A stretch of DNA of 64,000 nt, from the NCBI RefSeq assembly GCF_002900965.1, contig NZ_PJOM01000007.1, positions 32,235-96,234 of the forward strand, given 5' to 3'. The position numbers and the translations under genes were made by a program. The notes beneath the pieces are model-generated. The model did no database searches and was not told where the DNA came from. It was given only the letters and a program-made list of their open reading frames with translations. Positions 53,207 through 61,821 of the stretch are shown here, one piece after another. Source of the DNA: Pseudotabrizicola formosa. GTDB lineage: Bacteria; Pseudomonadota; Alphaproteobacteria; Rhodobacterales; Rhodobacteraceae. Numbering within the stretch: the first letter of the stretch is position 1; the number at the start of each line of letters is the position of its first letter.

Positions 53207-54412
53207 ATGGAATATTTCGGTACAATCAGGGCGCCGCGAGAGATTCTGTTCGGCTTTGGCCAACGCCGTGCACTTGGCGCCATCGCGCGTCGTTTGGGGC
53301 GGCGCGCCTTGGTGGTCACGGACACGCGGCTGGCCGCTGATGCAGACTTCCGTGCCATGATCGCGGACCTGGAGAGTGCGGGGATCGTGGTGCGCATCGA
53401 AGCGGGCACCTTGCCGGATGTTCCGGTTGAGTCCGCCGTTGCCGCGGCTGCGGCGGCGCGTCCTTTCGACCCCGATCTGGTCATTGCGGTTGGCGGTGGT
53501 TCTTGCCTCGACATGGCCAAATGTGTCGCCCTCCTTCTGTCGCATGGCGGCAAGCCGCAGGACTACTATGGCGAGTTGAAAGTGCCCGGCCCGGTTTTGC
53601 CGCTCATCGCCATACCGACAACTGCAGGAACCGGGTCGGAGGTGACACCGGTCGCGGTGCTGTCCGATGCCGAGCGCAGTCTGAAAGTCGGGATTTCCAG
53701 CCCATATCTGATCCCCGACATCGCGATATGCGACCCGGACCTGACCCTGACCTGCCCACCGGGCCTGACGGCAATAGCGGGGGCCGATGCTTTGACCCAT
53801 GCGATCGAGGCGTTTACCGCGGCCCGGCGCCCGGTCACTGATGGGTTGACCCAGGAACGTGTCTTCATCGGCAAGAACGCCATTTCAGATCAGTTCGCGT
53901 TGCGGGCAATCGCCTTGCTGTGGGAGGGGCTGGAAGCGGCCTGCGCCGTGAGCACGGACCTGACGGCCCGCGCGCAGGTGATGCAGGGTGCCACATTCGC
54001 CGGACTGGCCTTTGGCGTCGCGGGCACCGGGGCGGCGCATGCGATCCAATATCCGGTGGGTGCGCTTACCCATACTGCGCATGGGCAGGGCGTGGCCTGT
54101 CTGATGCCCTGGGTGATGGATTGGAACCGCCCAGTGATCGGCCGTGAACTGGGACAGATTGCCACTGCCATCGGGCTGGCAAGCGGAGATGACGTCATCC
54201 CCGCGGTTTCCGCCCTGTTCCGGCGCATTGGAATTCCGCCAACCCTTTCAGACCTTGGCCTTGCACAGAACCGTCTTGCCTGGGTCGCCGAACAGGCCTG
54301 CAGCATTGAACGCCTGATCCAGAACAATGCACGCCCCATTGCCCGCGCCGACATGCTGCGCCTGTTGAGCTCTGCCTTTACGGGCAATCGCAGCTTGATG
54401 GCCACAGCCTGA
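53207..54412 (+). CDS. Iron-containing alcohol dehydrogenase
   Basis: A 401-residue group III alcohol dehydrogenase. Nucleotide-binding motif GGGSCLDMAKC, PTTAGTGSEVTPVAV and full metal site: DALTHAIEAFT, AAHAIQYPVG and HTAHGQG. All expected metal ligands are present, unlike in the family member at 36509. A longer frame upstream is not used; the ATG at 53207 follows GGAGG with 11 bases and begins MEYFGTIRAPREILFG. It should oxidise an alcohol or hydroxy acid to an aldehyde. The aldehyde dehydrogenase follows after 22 bases. Confidence 0.88.
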   Translation: MEYFGTIRAPREILFGFGQRRALGAIARRLGRRALVVTDTRLAADADFRAMIADLESAGIVVRIEAGTLPDVPVESAVAAAAAARPFDPDLVIAVGGGSCLDMAKCVALLLSHGGKPQDYYGELKVPGPVLPLIAIPTTAGTGSEVTPVAVLSDAERSLKVGISSPYLIPDIAICDPDLTLTCPPGLTAIAGADALTHAIEAFTAARRPVTDGLTQERVFIGKNAISDQFALRAIALLWEGLEAACAVSTDLTARAQVMQGATFAGLAFGVAGTGAAHAIQYPVGALTHTAHGQGVACLMPWVMDWNRPVIGRELGQIATAIGLASGDDVIPAVSALFRRIGIPPTLSDLGLAQNRLAWVAEQACSIERLIQNNARPIARADMLRLLSSAFTGNRSLMATA

Positions 54413-54434
54413 CCCATCTCTTCAAGGATAGATC

Positions 54435-55901
54435 ATGCCACTCGAATCTCTCACCCAAATCGCGTTTTCAGATCCCGCTCTGCATGCCAAAGGTCTTTTT
54501 ATCGGAGGGGAATGGCTGCCCGGACGCGGCATCCCTGTCATCAACCCGTCAACTGCAGAACAACTGGCCGAGGTGGCGGACGCCTCGGTTGCCGATGCGA
54601 TGAATGCGGTCGCTTCCGCCCAGACCGCTGCGGCAGGCTGGCGGGCGACGCCACCCCGCCAGCGTGCAGAGGTTCTGCGCCGCTGGTTCGGGCTGATGAC
54701 CGACCATGCCGAAGATCTGGCCATGCTGATCTCGCTCGAGAATGGCAAATCCCTGACCGATGCCCGGGGCGAGGTCGCCTATGCCGCTGAGTTTTTCCGC
54801 TGGTATGCCGAAGAAGCTGTCCGCATCGCGGGCGAATTTCGGCAGGCCCCTTCCGGAGCGAATCATATTCTTGTCGATCACGACCCGATCGGCATAGCGG
54901 TCCTGATCACACCGTGGAACTTTCCGGCCGCAATGGCGACCCGCAAGATAGGCCCTGCGCTTGCGGCCGGCTGTACCGTTATCCTGAAACCGGCCTCTGA
55001 AACGCCACTGACCGCCTACGCCATGGCACGTCTGGGCGCGATGGCGGGCGTTCCTGCCGGTGTGGTCAACGTGATCACCACCAGCCAGCCGGGCCCCGTG
55101 GTCAATGCCATGCTGGCAGATCCACGCGTGCGCAAGCTGTCCTTTACCGGATCCACCGGGGTGGGCCGGGTGTTGATCGCCGAGGCAGCAAGGACCGTGG
55201 TATCTTGCTCCATGGAACTGGGCGGCAATGCGCCGTTCCTTGTCTTTGATGATGCGGATTTGGACGCCGCTCTCGATGGCGCCATGATCGCCAAAATGCG
55301 CAACGCAGGTGAAGCCTGCACGGCAGCCAACCGCTTTTACGTGCAGGCCGGGATTCATGATGCCTTTGTCGCGGGCCTGACCAAACGCATGGCTGCGCTG
55401 AAGGTGGGGCCGGGAACAGACCCGGCCACACAGGTTGGCCCGATGATCACCACAAAGGCGGTCGCAAAGATCGACCGGCTGGTGCGTGACGCAGTAGCGG
55501 GCGGGGCCAATGTGACCACGGGCGGCATGCCCCTGCCCGGGTCAGGATATTACTACCCACCAACGGTTATCGAGAATGTCAGCGCAAACGCCGAAATCGC
55601 GCGGGAAGAGATTTTCGGGCCGGTGGCACCCGTCTACCGCTTCGACAGCGAGGCGCAGGCGATCACGCTCGCCAATGCCACCGAATACGGGCTTGCGGCC
55701 TATGTCTATTCGCGCGACCTTTCGCGTGCGCTGCGGGTGGGCAAAGGCATAGAAACCGGCATGGTCGCCATCAATCGCGGCCTGATGTCGGACCCGGCCG
55801 CCCCCTTTGGCGGGGCCAAGCAAAGCGGGCTGGGGCGTGAAGGCGGGGTTACCGGGATCATGGAATATCTGGAACCGAAGTATTTCGCTGTAAATTTCTA
55901 A
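54435..55901 (+). CDS. NAD(P)-dependent aldehyde dehydrogenase (succinate-semialdehyde dehydrogenase-like)
   Basis: A 488-residue aldehyde dehydrogenase: cofactor motif ITPWNFPAAMATRKIGPALA, FTGSTGVGR, catalytic Glu in MELGGNAPF, catalytic Cys in RNAGEACTAANRFYV, and EEIFGPVAPV. The pattern GGAKQSGLGREGG near the C-terminus is that of the GabD group. With the alcohol dehydrogenase it could convert a diol or 4-hydroxybutyrate via semialdehyde to succinate; this is an inference from gene order. The next gene starts 8 bases later. Confidence 0.87.
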   Translation: MPLESLTQIAFSDPALHAKGLFIGGEWLPGRGIPVINPSTAEQLAEVADASVADAMNAVASAQTAAAGWRATPPRQRAEVLRRWFGLMTDHAEDLAMLISLENGKSLTDARGEVAYAAEFFRWYAEEAVRIAGEFRQAPSGANHILVDHDPIGIAVLITPWNFPAAMATRKIGPALAAGCTVILKPASETPLTAYAMARLGAMAGVPAGVVNVITTSQPGPVVNAMLADPRVRKLSFTGSTGVGRVLIAEAARTVVSCSMELGGNAPFLVFDDADLDAALDGAMIAKMRNAGEACTAANRFYVQAGIHDAFVAGLTKRMAALKVGPGTDPATQVGPMITTKAVAKIDRLVRDAVAGGANVTTGGMPLPGSGYYYPPTVIENVSANAEIAREEIFGPVAPVYRFDSEAQAITLANATEYGLAAYVYSRDLSRALRVGKGIETGMVAINRGLMSDPAAPFGGAKQSGLGREGGVTGIMEYLEPKYFAVNF

Positions 55902-55909
55902 GAGGGCCG

Positions 55910-56749
55910 ATGACACAGGATCTGTACCGCAACCGAGATTTCATTCCGGATTTCGATGCGCTGATGGCGGAAATTGCGGCAAGGTCAGCCGAGCTTGCCG
56001 CCAGGGTGACCGTGCAGGCCGATGTCCCCTATGGCCCGGACCCAAGGGCCCGGATGGATATTCTGTTTCCCCCAGGCGTGAAGAATGGGGCCCCCGTGCA
56101 CATGTTTGTCCACGGGGGATATTGGCGGTCCGGCAGCAAGGCTGATCACCACCTTGTCGCGGCCCCGGTTCATGCTGCAGGGGGCATTGCTGTCATCACC
56201 GGCTATGGTCTGATGCCCTCGACCCGGTTGGGGGCAATCGTGGCCCAGATCCGCAGCGCGGCCCGACATATACTTGCGCTGGCCCCCACCCTTGGGGCTG
56301 ATCCTGCGCGCTTTACCGTCAGCGGTCATTCTGCGGGTGCCCATCTGGTAAGCTATCTTGCCGCCCGAGGCCTGAAAGAACGCCCCGCGCCCGACCTTCC
56401 TGACATTCGGGGCATTCTCATGGTCAGCGGAATTTACGATCTGTCCGGCATTCCGACCAGTTTTCTCAGGGATGAAACTGCAATGACTACAGAGGAAGCC
56501 CGTGCCTGGTCGCCTCTGAGTGCCGCTCATCGGCCGGGCGTTTCGAGAGTCCTCACCCGGGGCACCCTTGAAACCGCACCATTTCAGGATCAGGCGCGTG
56601 CTTTCGCGGCCCTTCTTGATCACCATGGTCGGCCTAGCACCTTGCGCGAAGAGGCCGGCCTGAACCACCTGAGCATTGTTCTGGCCCTCTCCAACCCATC
56701 CAGCGCGCTTGGCGGTGTTCTGTCAGCGATGACAGCGGGTGAAGCCTAA
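55910..56749 (+). CDS. Alpha/beta hydrolase of the HGGYW type
   Basis: A 279-residue hydrolase with the HGGYW oxyanion motif near residue 68, nucleophile elbow SGHSAGAHLVSYL and a C-terminal LNHLSIVLAL histidine. It is related to the protein at 4430-5275 but is clearly divergent. As the last gene of the dehydrogenase operon it may open an ester, lactone or amide to start the pathway. No family member with a known substrate can be named from the sequence. The gap from 56750 to 56957 holds nothing. Confidence 0.8.
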   Translation: MTQDLYRNRDFIPDFDALMAEIAARSAELAARVTVQADVPYGPDPRARMDILFPPGVKNGAPVHMFVHGGYWRSGSKADHHLVAAPVHAAGGIAVITGYGLMPSTRLGAIVAQIRSAARHILALAPTLGADPARFTVSGHSAGAHLVSYLAARGLKERPAPDLPDIRGILMVSGIYDLSGIPTSFLRDETAMTTEEARAWSPLSAAHRPGVSRVLTRGTLETAPFQDQARAFAALLDHHGRPSTLREEAGLNHLSIVLALSNPSSALGGVLSAMTAGEA

Positions 56750-56957
56750 TCCGTCATCTGCCCATAGCAGTTCCAAACAAAGGTTCCTCATCGCGCTTTC
56801 TCGTTAATTTTCACCACATAAGCGCCGCGCTTGCGGAGATGCAGGTATGTCCGATAATCTTGCATTATCGGATCCAGAGGTAAGACGCTTGAAAATGCCA
56901 GTGGCCAAGCATGGAAGCCGCCTTCCACCCCTGCCCTGCCTGCGGCATGCACTTTGG

Positions 56958-57359
56958 CTAAAATGGGTTCTCCAGCATCACACCGGTTGGCACGAAGTCA
57001 CTGACATTCCCGGTCACGACCGTGGCACCGCGACGGAGCGCCGATGCCGCGATCATGAGATCGGCCCCGTTGTGACCGATCTCTGCAGTCAGCCGACCCC
57101 AGATCCGCGCATCCTCGGCCTCAAAAAACAAAATGCGGTCTGAGAACAGGAGCACGGTTCGATCAAGCCAAGCCTTCAAATCACGCGCGAAGTCTGGATC
57201 TCTTGCCTGTTGTTGACGAATGCCGCGCTCAATTTCGCCAAGTGTTATGACGCTCAGATACAGGTCTTGTTCCGCCCTCCCCCGCAGCCATGCCGCGACT
57301 TTTGGTGCGCGGTCCGGACGGCGAACCGCAGAAATGACATTGGTGTCGAGGATGTACAT
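56958..57359 (-). CDS. vapC: VapC-type PIN-domain toxin
   Basis: A 133-residue PIN-domain RNase. Acidic catalytic residues are visible: D5 in YILDTNVISAV, E43 in ITLGEIERGI, D101 in NGADLMIAASA and a fourth near TGNVSDF. Its start overlaps the antitoxin stop by 1 base. It would cleave RNA when the labile antitoxin is lost, which helps keep the replicon in the population. Confidence 0.88.
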   Translation of the reverse strand: MYILDTNVISAVRRPDRAPKVAAWLRGRAEQDLYLSVITLGEIERGIRQQQARDPDFARDLKAWLDRTVLLFSDRILFFEAEDARIWGRLTAEIGHNGADLMIAASALRRGATVVTGNVSDFVPTGVMLENPF

Positions 57360-57607
57360 CAGAAAGACACATCGCGTGGCTTTGCTTCGAGGCGGGCAAA
57401 CTCCCCTCCTGGGAAGGCCATCAGATGATCGGCAAAACTCATCCGCGCGCTGACCGCACCCTCAAGCAGCCGATGGTATTCATCAGCCGACAGGATCACC
57501 ACTGCGGGCTTGCCCCGTCGCGTCACTTCTTGCGGCGTTCCGGCGAGCGCCGCGTCGACGACCGCGCTGAACTTGTTCTTTGCATCCTGAACCGTCCACA
57601 TTGCCAT
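57359..57607 (-). CDS. vapB: Phd/YefM-family antitoxin of the VapC toxin
   Basis: An 82-residue antitoxin with an N-terminal Phd/YefM DNA-binding domain (WTVQDAKNKFSAVVDAAL, EVTRRGKPAVVILSADEYHR) and a C-terminal toxin-binding tail (FADHLMAFPGGEFARLE). It should neutralise VapC and, with it, repress its own promoter through the repeats at 57613-57636. Located next to the replication genes, it fits a plasmid-maintenance role. Confidence 0.85.
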   Translation of the reverse strand: MAMWTVQDAKNKFSAVVDAALAGTPQEVTRRGKPAVVILSADEYHRLLEGAVSARMSFADHLMAFPGGEFARLEAKPRDVSF

Positions 57608-57612
57608 TTACC

Positions 57613-57636
57613 TGTCTAGCTGGATGTCTAGCTAGA
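57613..57636. promoter_or_regulatory. Operator repeats upstream of vapBC
   Basis: Two tandem 12-base repeats, TGTCTAGCTGGA (57613-57624) and TGTCTAGCTAGA (57625-57636), the second holding the perfect palindrome TCTAGCTAGA. They lie 6-29 bases before the antitoxin start and are the likely binding site for autoregulation. Confidence 0.65.
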
Positions 57637-57987
57637 TATCGTGCAGCGTGATGCGGTTGTCAAGACAAGCTGTCCCGTATCGCTGTTTGAACGGTTGGTG
57701 ATGAAACTTACTCCCCATCAAATCTGGCGCTGCGCGATTCATGCTTTAGCCTGACGAAGCCTGATCAACATCCGCACGCACGGGATAATGTTTCCATCAG
57801 ACCGCGCTGGTGTGGCGGAAGGGTTCATCCTCCAAGAGCACCTCACCCCTGCCCCAAGCCCGGACTTGATGCACATGATTGCGTTCACCCAGAAGGTCTT
57901 CTGCTGCTCCGGCGACATTACGGCGCAGATCTCATTCAGGGCAGAGGCCACTTCGGTCTTTTTCGCGGCCTTCGCATCGGGTGGGGC
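57637..57987. other. Intergenic region between vapBC and repC
   Basis: These 351 bases contain no convincing gene. The only open frame of note is 57739-57951 on the minus strand (70 residues, no family and no clear ribosome binding site), which I do not accept. The region lies downstream of repC and leads into the palindromes. Confidence 0.5.
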
Positions 57988-58007
57988 GACTTAACAGCTG
58001 TTAAGTC
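57988..58007. repeat. parS: Perfect 20-bp palindrome downstream of repC, candidate parS
   Basis: A perfect palindrome centred on AACAGCTGTT with flanks GACTT and AAGTC. The core TTAACAGCTGTTAA occurs again at 58039-58052. RepB proteins of repABC plasmids bind 14-16-bp palindromes (parS) of the form nTTnnnnGCnnnnAAn located near repABC genes, which these fit. Confidence 0.65.
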
Positions 58008-58038
58008 ATGCGAGGAATGCCCACGTACATTTGATGCA

Positions 58039-58052
58039 TTAACAGCTGTTAA
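58039..58052. repeat. parS: Second parS-like palindrome overlapping the repC stop
   Basis: TTAACAGCTGTTAA, a perfect 14-bp palindrome identical to the core of the one 51 bases away. It overlaps the repC stop codon (TAA at 58051-58049). Confidence 0.65.
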
Positions 58053-59272
58053 GCCGCATTGCGTCTGGACATCAGCGCCATGACCATTGGCCCGCAAGAG
58101 AACTCGCCCGCAGCGGCCTTGTTCGTCAGAGCGCGCAGATATCCCCCCGGCGATTTGATCTCAGCAAAGCGCTCCAGCATCGCGACAACAACTATCGACG
58201 CCTGTTCTGGGCCCATGCAGCGCTGTGCTTCGTCCCAAGCGGAGGCGCTGATCCCCATTGCCGGGCGCACTTGGCTGGCCGCGGCGAAAAGCTGATGCCA
58301 GTGTCGGATTTCGCCTGGATAAAAGGTCTTGAGGGACGGACAGCCCGCAATCACCAAATGGAGCGGGATCTTGGGTATCCGTCTGGTGTCTGGCGCTTCA
58401 CTGTCAGCCTCAGCCTCGACAAGGACCGCTTCAGGCTCATCGATATCCGCCTTGCCGTTTTCCAAGGCATGTTCAAAATCTATAGAGTCTTTATTTGAAT
58501 TATGATGGTGATGCTCAAAACGGGCATCATTGGTGACCATATTCTCTGTTTCAGCGCCATCGATACGGTTGCGCGCCTGGTCGAGCAGCGTCTCGAGAGA
58601 GGTCCGGTAAGTCTTCAGATCGTCAAGAGATAGCTTGCGCCGAAGAGCGCGCGCTATGAGGGCCGCCGTGTCGTTCAGCTGGTCCCAGAGGCCAAGACCG
58701 GGAAGCATCTCTTCGCCGAACTCTGCCAAGGCCGCCACGTCGCGCCGCATGAGGCTCACAATCTCCCTGAGCCGGCGCACACGGTCTTCAGCTTCACGCA
58801 CAGCCTCTGCAGCGCGTGCAATCTCTTCTGCCCGGCAATAGAGCGGAGAAAGGTCGAAGCCGAAGGCCACGCGCTCGTCACCATGCTTGCGGATGTAGCG
58901 CTTCCCGTTGGGACTGTCGCGCCGCATGAGCAGCCCAGCCCCAACCAGACGGCTGAGGTGGCGCCGCATCGTCGAGCAGGGCATGCCGTTCAGTCGTTCG
59001 CAGATCGTTTTGTTGGACGGGAAAACGACCATTTCAGCATCGCCCCCAAGTGCATCATTGGGAAAGAAGCTGAGCAGCCCTTGCAGAACGGTCAGATCAC
59101 GCTCAGAGACCCCAAAGGCAGCCTGCGCCTTGGACAGTTCGCGAAGAAGCGTCCACTTGTTTACGGGCTTGCCGGGCACAGAAGCTACTGGACGCTCGAT
59201 CACACGCAGATGCGCATACGAGATCGGCCGCTTGAACGGCGAAATCGGTGTATACTCCATGATGTCATTCAC
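58049..59272 (-). CDS. repC: Replication initiator RepC
   Basis: A 407-residue initiator. The N-terminal winged-helix part contains ELSKAQAAFGVSERDLTVLQ, LLSFFPNDALGG, VFPSNKTICERLNGMPCSTM and RRHLSRLVGAGLL, all typical of RepC; the C-terminal domain ends FSCGPMVMALMSRR. It binds and opens the origin, which in repABC plasmids lies inside repC itself. Separated from repB by 201 bases that encode the ctRNA, which should limit its translation. AGCT-centred parS-like palindromes flank its end. Confidence 0.93.
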   Translation of the reverse strand: MNDIMEYTPISPFKRPISYAHLRVIERPVASVPGKPVNKWTLLRELSKAQAAFGVSERDLTVLQGLLSFFPNDALGGDAEMVVFPSNKTICERLNGMPCSTMRRHLSRLVGAGLLMRRDSPNGKRYIRKHGDERVAFGFDLSPLYCRAEEIARAAEAVREAEDRVRRLREIVSLMRRDVAALAEFGEEMLPGLGLWDQLNDTAALIARALRRKLSLDDLKTYRTSLETLLDQARNRIDGAETENMVTNDARFEHHHHNSNKDSIDFEHALENGKADIDEPEAVLVEAEADSEAPDTRRIPKIPLHLVIAGCPSLKTFYPGEIRHWHQLFAAASQVRPAMGISASAWDEAQRCMGPEQASIVVVAMLERFAEIKSPGGYLRALTNKAAAGEFSCGPMVMALMSRRNAA

Positions 59273-59310
59273 GAAGGCAAAATTTCCCTGGCCCGCGAAT
59301 CGCTTTACGC

Positions 59311-59339
59311 TTGCGGGAAAAGGGCCAGATCGCTACAGT
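59311..59339 (+). promoter_or_regulatory. Promoter of the counter-transcribed RNA
   Basis: TTGCGG (-35, 59311-59316), 17 bases, TACAGT (-10, 59334-59339) on the plus strand, antisense to the repC leader. A start near 59346 is implied. Confidence 0.6.
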
Positions 59340-59345
59340 CAGAGG

Positions 59346-59434
59346 TGCGAAAACTGAGTTTTGTAGCGGGCTGGTCCCATACGAAACCTAAGAAAGGTCT
59401 CGTGAAGCATGCTTCTCGGGGCCTTTTTCTTTTC
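59346..59434 (+). ncRNA. repABC counter-transcribed antisense RNA (ctRNA) with terminator
   Basis: Between repB and repC and on the opposite strand lies a sigma-70-like promoter followed by a 15-bp stem (AAGGTCTCGTGAAGC at 59394-59408, GCTTCTCGGGGCCTT at 59411-59425, 2-base loop, one mismatch and two G-T pairs) and a TTTCTTTTC run: a classic terminator. Antisense RNAs in this position of repABC operons inhibit repC expression and set copy number and incompatibility. The 5' end is estimated from the promoter. Confidence 0.75.
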
Positions 59435-59473
59435 TGCCTGTCTCGTGCCTCCTTTTTTTGGTGTTGCTCTTCC

Positions 59474-60406
59474 TCAGTCTTCCGAACGCTTCCAGCGCTC
59501 GTGAAGTTCGGCAATCAGCTGCGGGGCCTTGCCCTCAAGCCAGCTGACAAAACCCGGGTCATCAGCCTTCAGGTCAAGCTTGAGCTGCCTGCCGCGACGT
59601 GCGGTAATGACCACCGCAGCACCGACACCTGGAATGACCACACACGGCTCATTTCGGGGCTGCGATACGGGGGAGGGGCGCTTGGCCTTAGCCGCTGCCG
59701 CCAACACTGCTAAAAATGCTGCATCAGAGGCCTCCTCCACACCTCGAGAATGGGAGGACTTGGCTCCGGTCGCCACTGCCGCGAGGTGTTGACGGTCGAT
59801 CTGCGCATCGCTCATCGCCTTCTTCAGATCTTCCCATCGGGGCCGCCCGATGCCGGGCGCCGCTCCAATCGCAAGGATAAGATCTTCGCCGACAGTGCGC
59901 ACGACGCCCAACAGCTGCGAAACACCAGCTTCGGTGAGATTGAGAACCTCTGCCACACCCTTGTTGGTGCGTTCAGTCTCGCCGAGGTGATCTCCATTCA
60001 GCAAAGCGGATGCCACCAAGGCGCGTTCGATGAAACTCAGGTCCCGCCGCTCCTGGTTCTCCACCAGCTGATCCCGGAGCGCCTGATCCCCGTCCATTTC
60101 TGTGACGATGGCACGGACCCTGAGTCCAAGCTCCCGGCACGCCTCCAGCCGGCGCCGACCATAGATGAGGCTGTAGCGATCCCCGTCAAGCGGGCGCACC
60201 AAGATGGGCACCCGCTGTCCGCTTCTCGAAATCGAGGCTTTCAGGCCATCAATCTCGATCTGCAAGCGGTCGTCCAGCCTGCCGGTGGTCTCTATCGTGT
60301 CTGGATCAATCTCGAATACGCCGCCCCGAAGTCGGCGCCCCTCAAGGGCGTCTGGCGCGTTGCGCAAGGTCTGCAGCGGCAGTCCCAGTTTAGGCCTTCT
60401 TGCCAT
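59474..60406 (-). CDS. repB: Plasmid partition protein RepB (ParB-like)
   Basis: A 310-residue ParB-family protein: MARRPKLGLPLQ start, ParB nuclease-like domain with GQRVPILVRPLDGDRYSLIY, GRRRLEACRELGL and ENQERRDLSFIERA, then a helix-turn-helix with GVAEVLNLTEAGVSQLLGVV. It binds the parS palindromes and works with RepA to segregate copies. A start 8 codons upstream (60430) is possible but less like the family. Overlaps the repA stop by 17 bases. Confidence 0.93.
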   Translation of the reverse strand: MARRPKLGLPLQTLRNAPDALEGRRLRGGVFEIDPDTIETTGRLDDRLQIEIDGLKASISRSGQRVPILVRPLDGDRYSLIYGRRRLEACRELGLRVRAIVTEMDGDQALRDQLVENQERRDLSFIERALVASALLNGDHLGETERTNKGVAEVLNLTEAGVSQLLGVVRTVGEDLILAIGAAPGIGRPRWEDLKKAMSDAQIDRQHLAAVATGAKSSHSRGVEEASDAAFLAVLAAAAKAKRPSPVSQPRNEPCVVIPGVGAAVVITARRGRQLKLDLKADDPGFVSWLEGKAPQLIAELHERWKRSED

Positions 60407-61583
60407 TGCGTCCCCACGTGCTTTGAACAATCGCAGCGATCTCGTCGTTGACGGCGTTCATAGACTCGATTGCGCGGTCAAACGTCTGGCGCGTGAAGTC
60501 CTTCTTGTCTGCTTCGTAAAGGGTCTGCTTGGTCAGCCCGGCATCCGAGATCGCCGTCGACTCGACCATATGGTTGGTCAAGACCGACCGGCCAAAAAGT
60601 CCCCGAATGAAGGCAATGACCTCCGTCTGAGGCGCATCACCCACCTTGTATCGGGTGGGCAGAAAGCGCAGCCAGTCAAAGCGCAGATTGGCGCCTGCAT
60701 CACGGATCACACCGAGCAAGTCTGCCGTCATGCGCAAAAACTGCGACATGGACATGAGGTCGAGCATTTGAGGATGCACGGTGACCAGCACACCAGAAGA
60801 GGCAGACAGCGCAGACATGGTCAGAAAGCCGAGTTGCGGCGGGCAGTCGATCACGACCACATCGTAGTTGCTCTCGACACTGGCGAGCGCGTCCCGAACT
60901 CTTGCAAAAAAAGCGCGCGCGCCGCCGCGCTGGATCGCAGCCGGTGTCTCGTGCTCAAACTCCATCAGCTCAAGGTTGCCCGGAATAAGGTCAAGGCCGC
61001 GGATGTAAGTCTTTCTGATCACGTCGGAAATAGGAACGGGGTCGTCGTATCGAACCGCGTCGTAAAGTGTCCCGCCTTCCATCAGATCAAGTTCGGGCTG
61101 GATACCATGCAGCGCAGACATGGAAGCCTGAGGATCAAGGTCGATCGCCAGAACGCGATACCCCTTGAACGCCAGTCGCTGCGCAAGATGCGCCGATGTG
61201 GTCGTCTTGCCGCTTCCGCCCTTGAAGTTCACGACAGAAATCACTTGCAGCTCATCACCAGCGCGTCGCCCTGGCACATATGTTCCAGGCCTCTTAGCAT
61301 TTGCCTCCAGGCTATGCCGAATCTCCCAGATATCATCGAGCGTGTAGCGTCTGTGGCTGCCCGCCGTGGTCTCCACATCCGAGATCTTTCCTTCGCGGTG
61401 CAGCTTGCGAAGGTAGGTGTGATCGACCCCAAGGAGTTCTGCGGCCTCGCCACTGCTGAGGCTGCGCATAACCTTCTTGGCATCTGGCGGAAAGTGAGCC
61501 GTGCGCTGCGCACGCAAATTGGAAGCAAGGAGCTCCGCAAAATGGCCAATAGCGATGTCGAGGTCTTGTTCTACTGCGCTCAT
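60390..61583 (-). CDS. repA: Plasmid partition ATPase RepA (ParA-like)
   Basis: A 397-residue ParA-type ATPase. Residues 41-90 form a MerR-like winged helix (SSGEAAELLGVDHTYLRKLH, ETTAGSHRRYTLDDI) that represses the operon; the deviant Walker A KGGSGKTTT is at 121-129; other motifs are AIDLDPQASMSALHG and VIDCPPQLGFLT. It drives segregation and autoregulates repABC. First gene of the operon; the 238-base gap upstream (61584-61821) should hold the promoter, but I cannot place the -35 and -10 boxes reliably. Confidence 0.94.
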   Translation of the reverse strand: MSAVEQDLDIAIGHFAELLASNLRAQRTAHFPPDAKKVMRSLSSGEAAELLGVDHTYLRKLHREGKISDVETTAGSHRRYTLDDIWEIRHSLEANAKRPGTYVPGRRAGDELQVISVVNFKGGSGKTTTSAHLAQRLAFKGYRVLAIDLDPQASMSALHGIQPELDLMEGGTLYDAVRYDDPVPISDVIRKTYIRGLDLIPGNLELMEFEHETPAAIQRGGARAFFARVRDALASVESNYDVVVIDCPPQLGFLTMSALSASSGVLVTVHPQMLDLMSMSQFLRMTADLLGVIRDAGANLRFDWLRFLPTRYKVGDAPQTEVIAFIRGLFGRSVLTNHMVESTAISDAGLTKQTLYEADKKDFTRQTFDRAIESMNAVNDEIAAIVQSTWGRNGKKA

Positions 61584-61821
61584 ACCCTGCTCGATCCGTG
61601 GGCGCGGTTTTTATGTGTCCGCGCGGTATTTTTCGAGACTATTGCCCGAGCAATCAGATTCGCGCAAGCTCTTTCTAGATCTGGTGCGGTAGCGTACAAC
61701 ACCCACAAGGATCACGGGACCCCAAAGTCAGACCTGTACAGTCACCAGGTGCCGCGAGAAGTTTGCGTCATAAGGGTTCGCAAAGGCGGGCGGGGCAGGG
61801 GGCTTTTGCCGATGTGCGGAA

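Noticed and set aside
57739..57951. 70-residue minus-strand frame downstream of repC
   Set aside because: No family, no ribosome binding site and unbalanced composition; the region is the intergenic stretch next to the parS-like palindromes.
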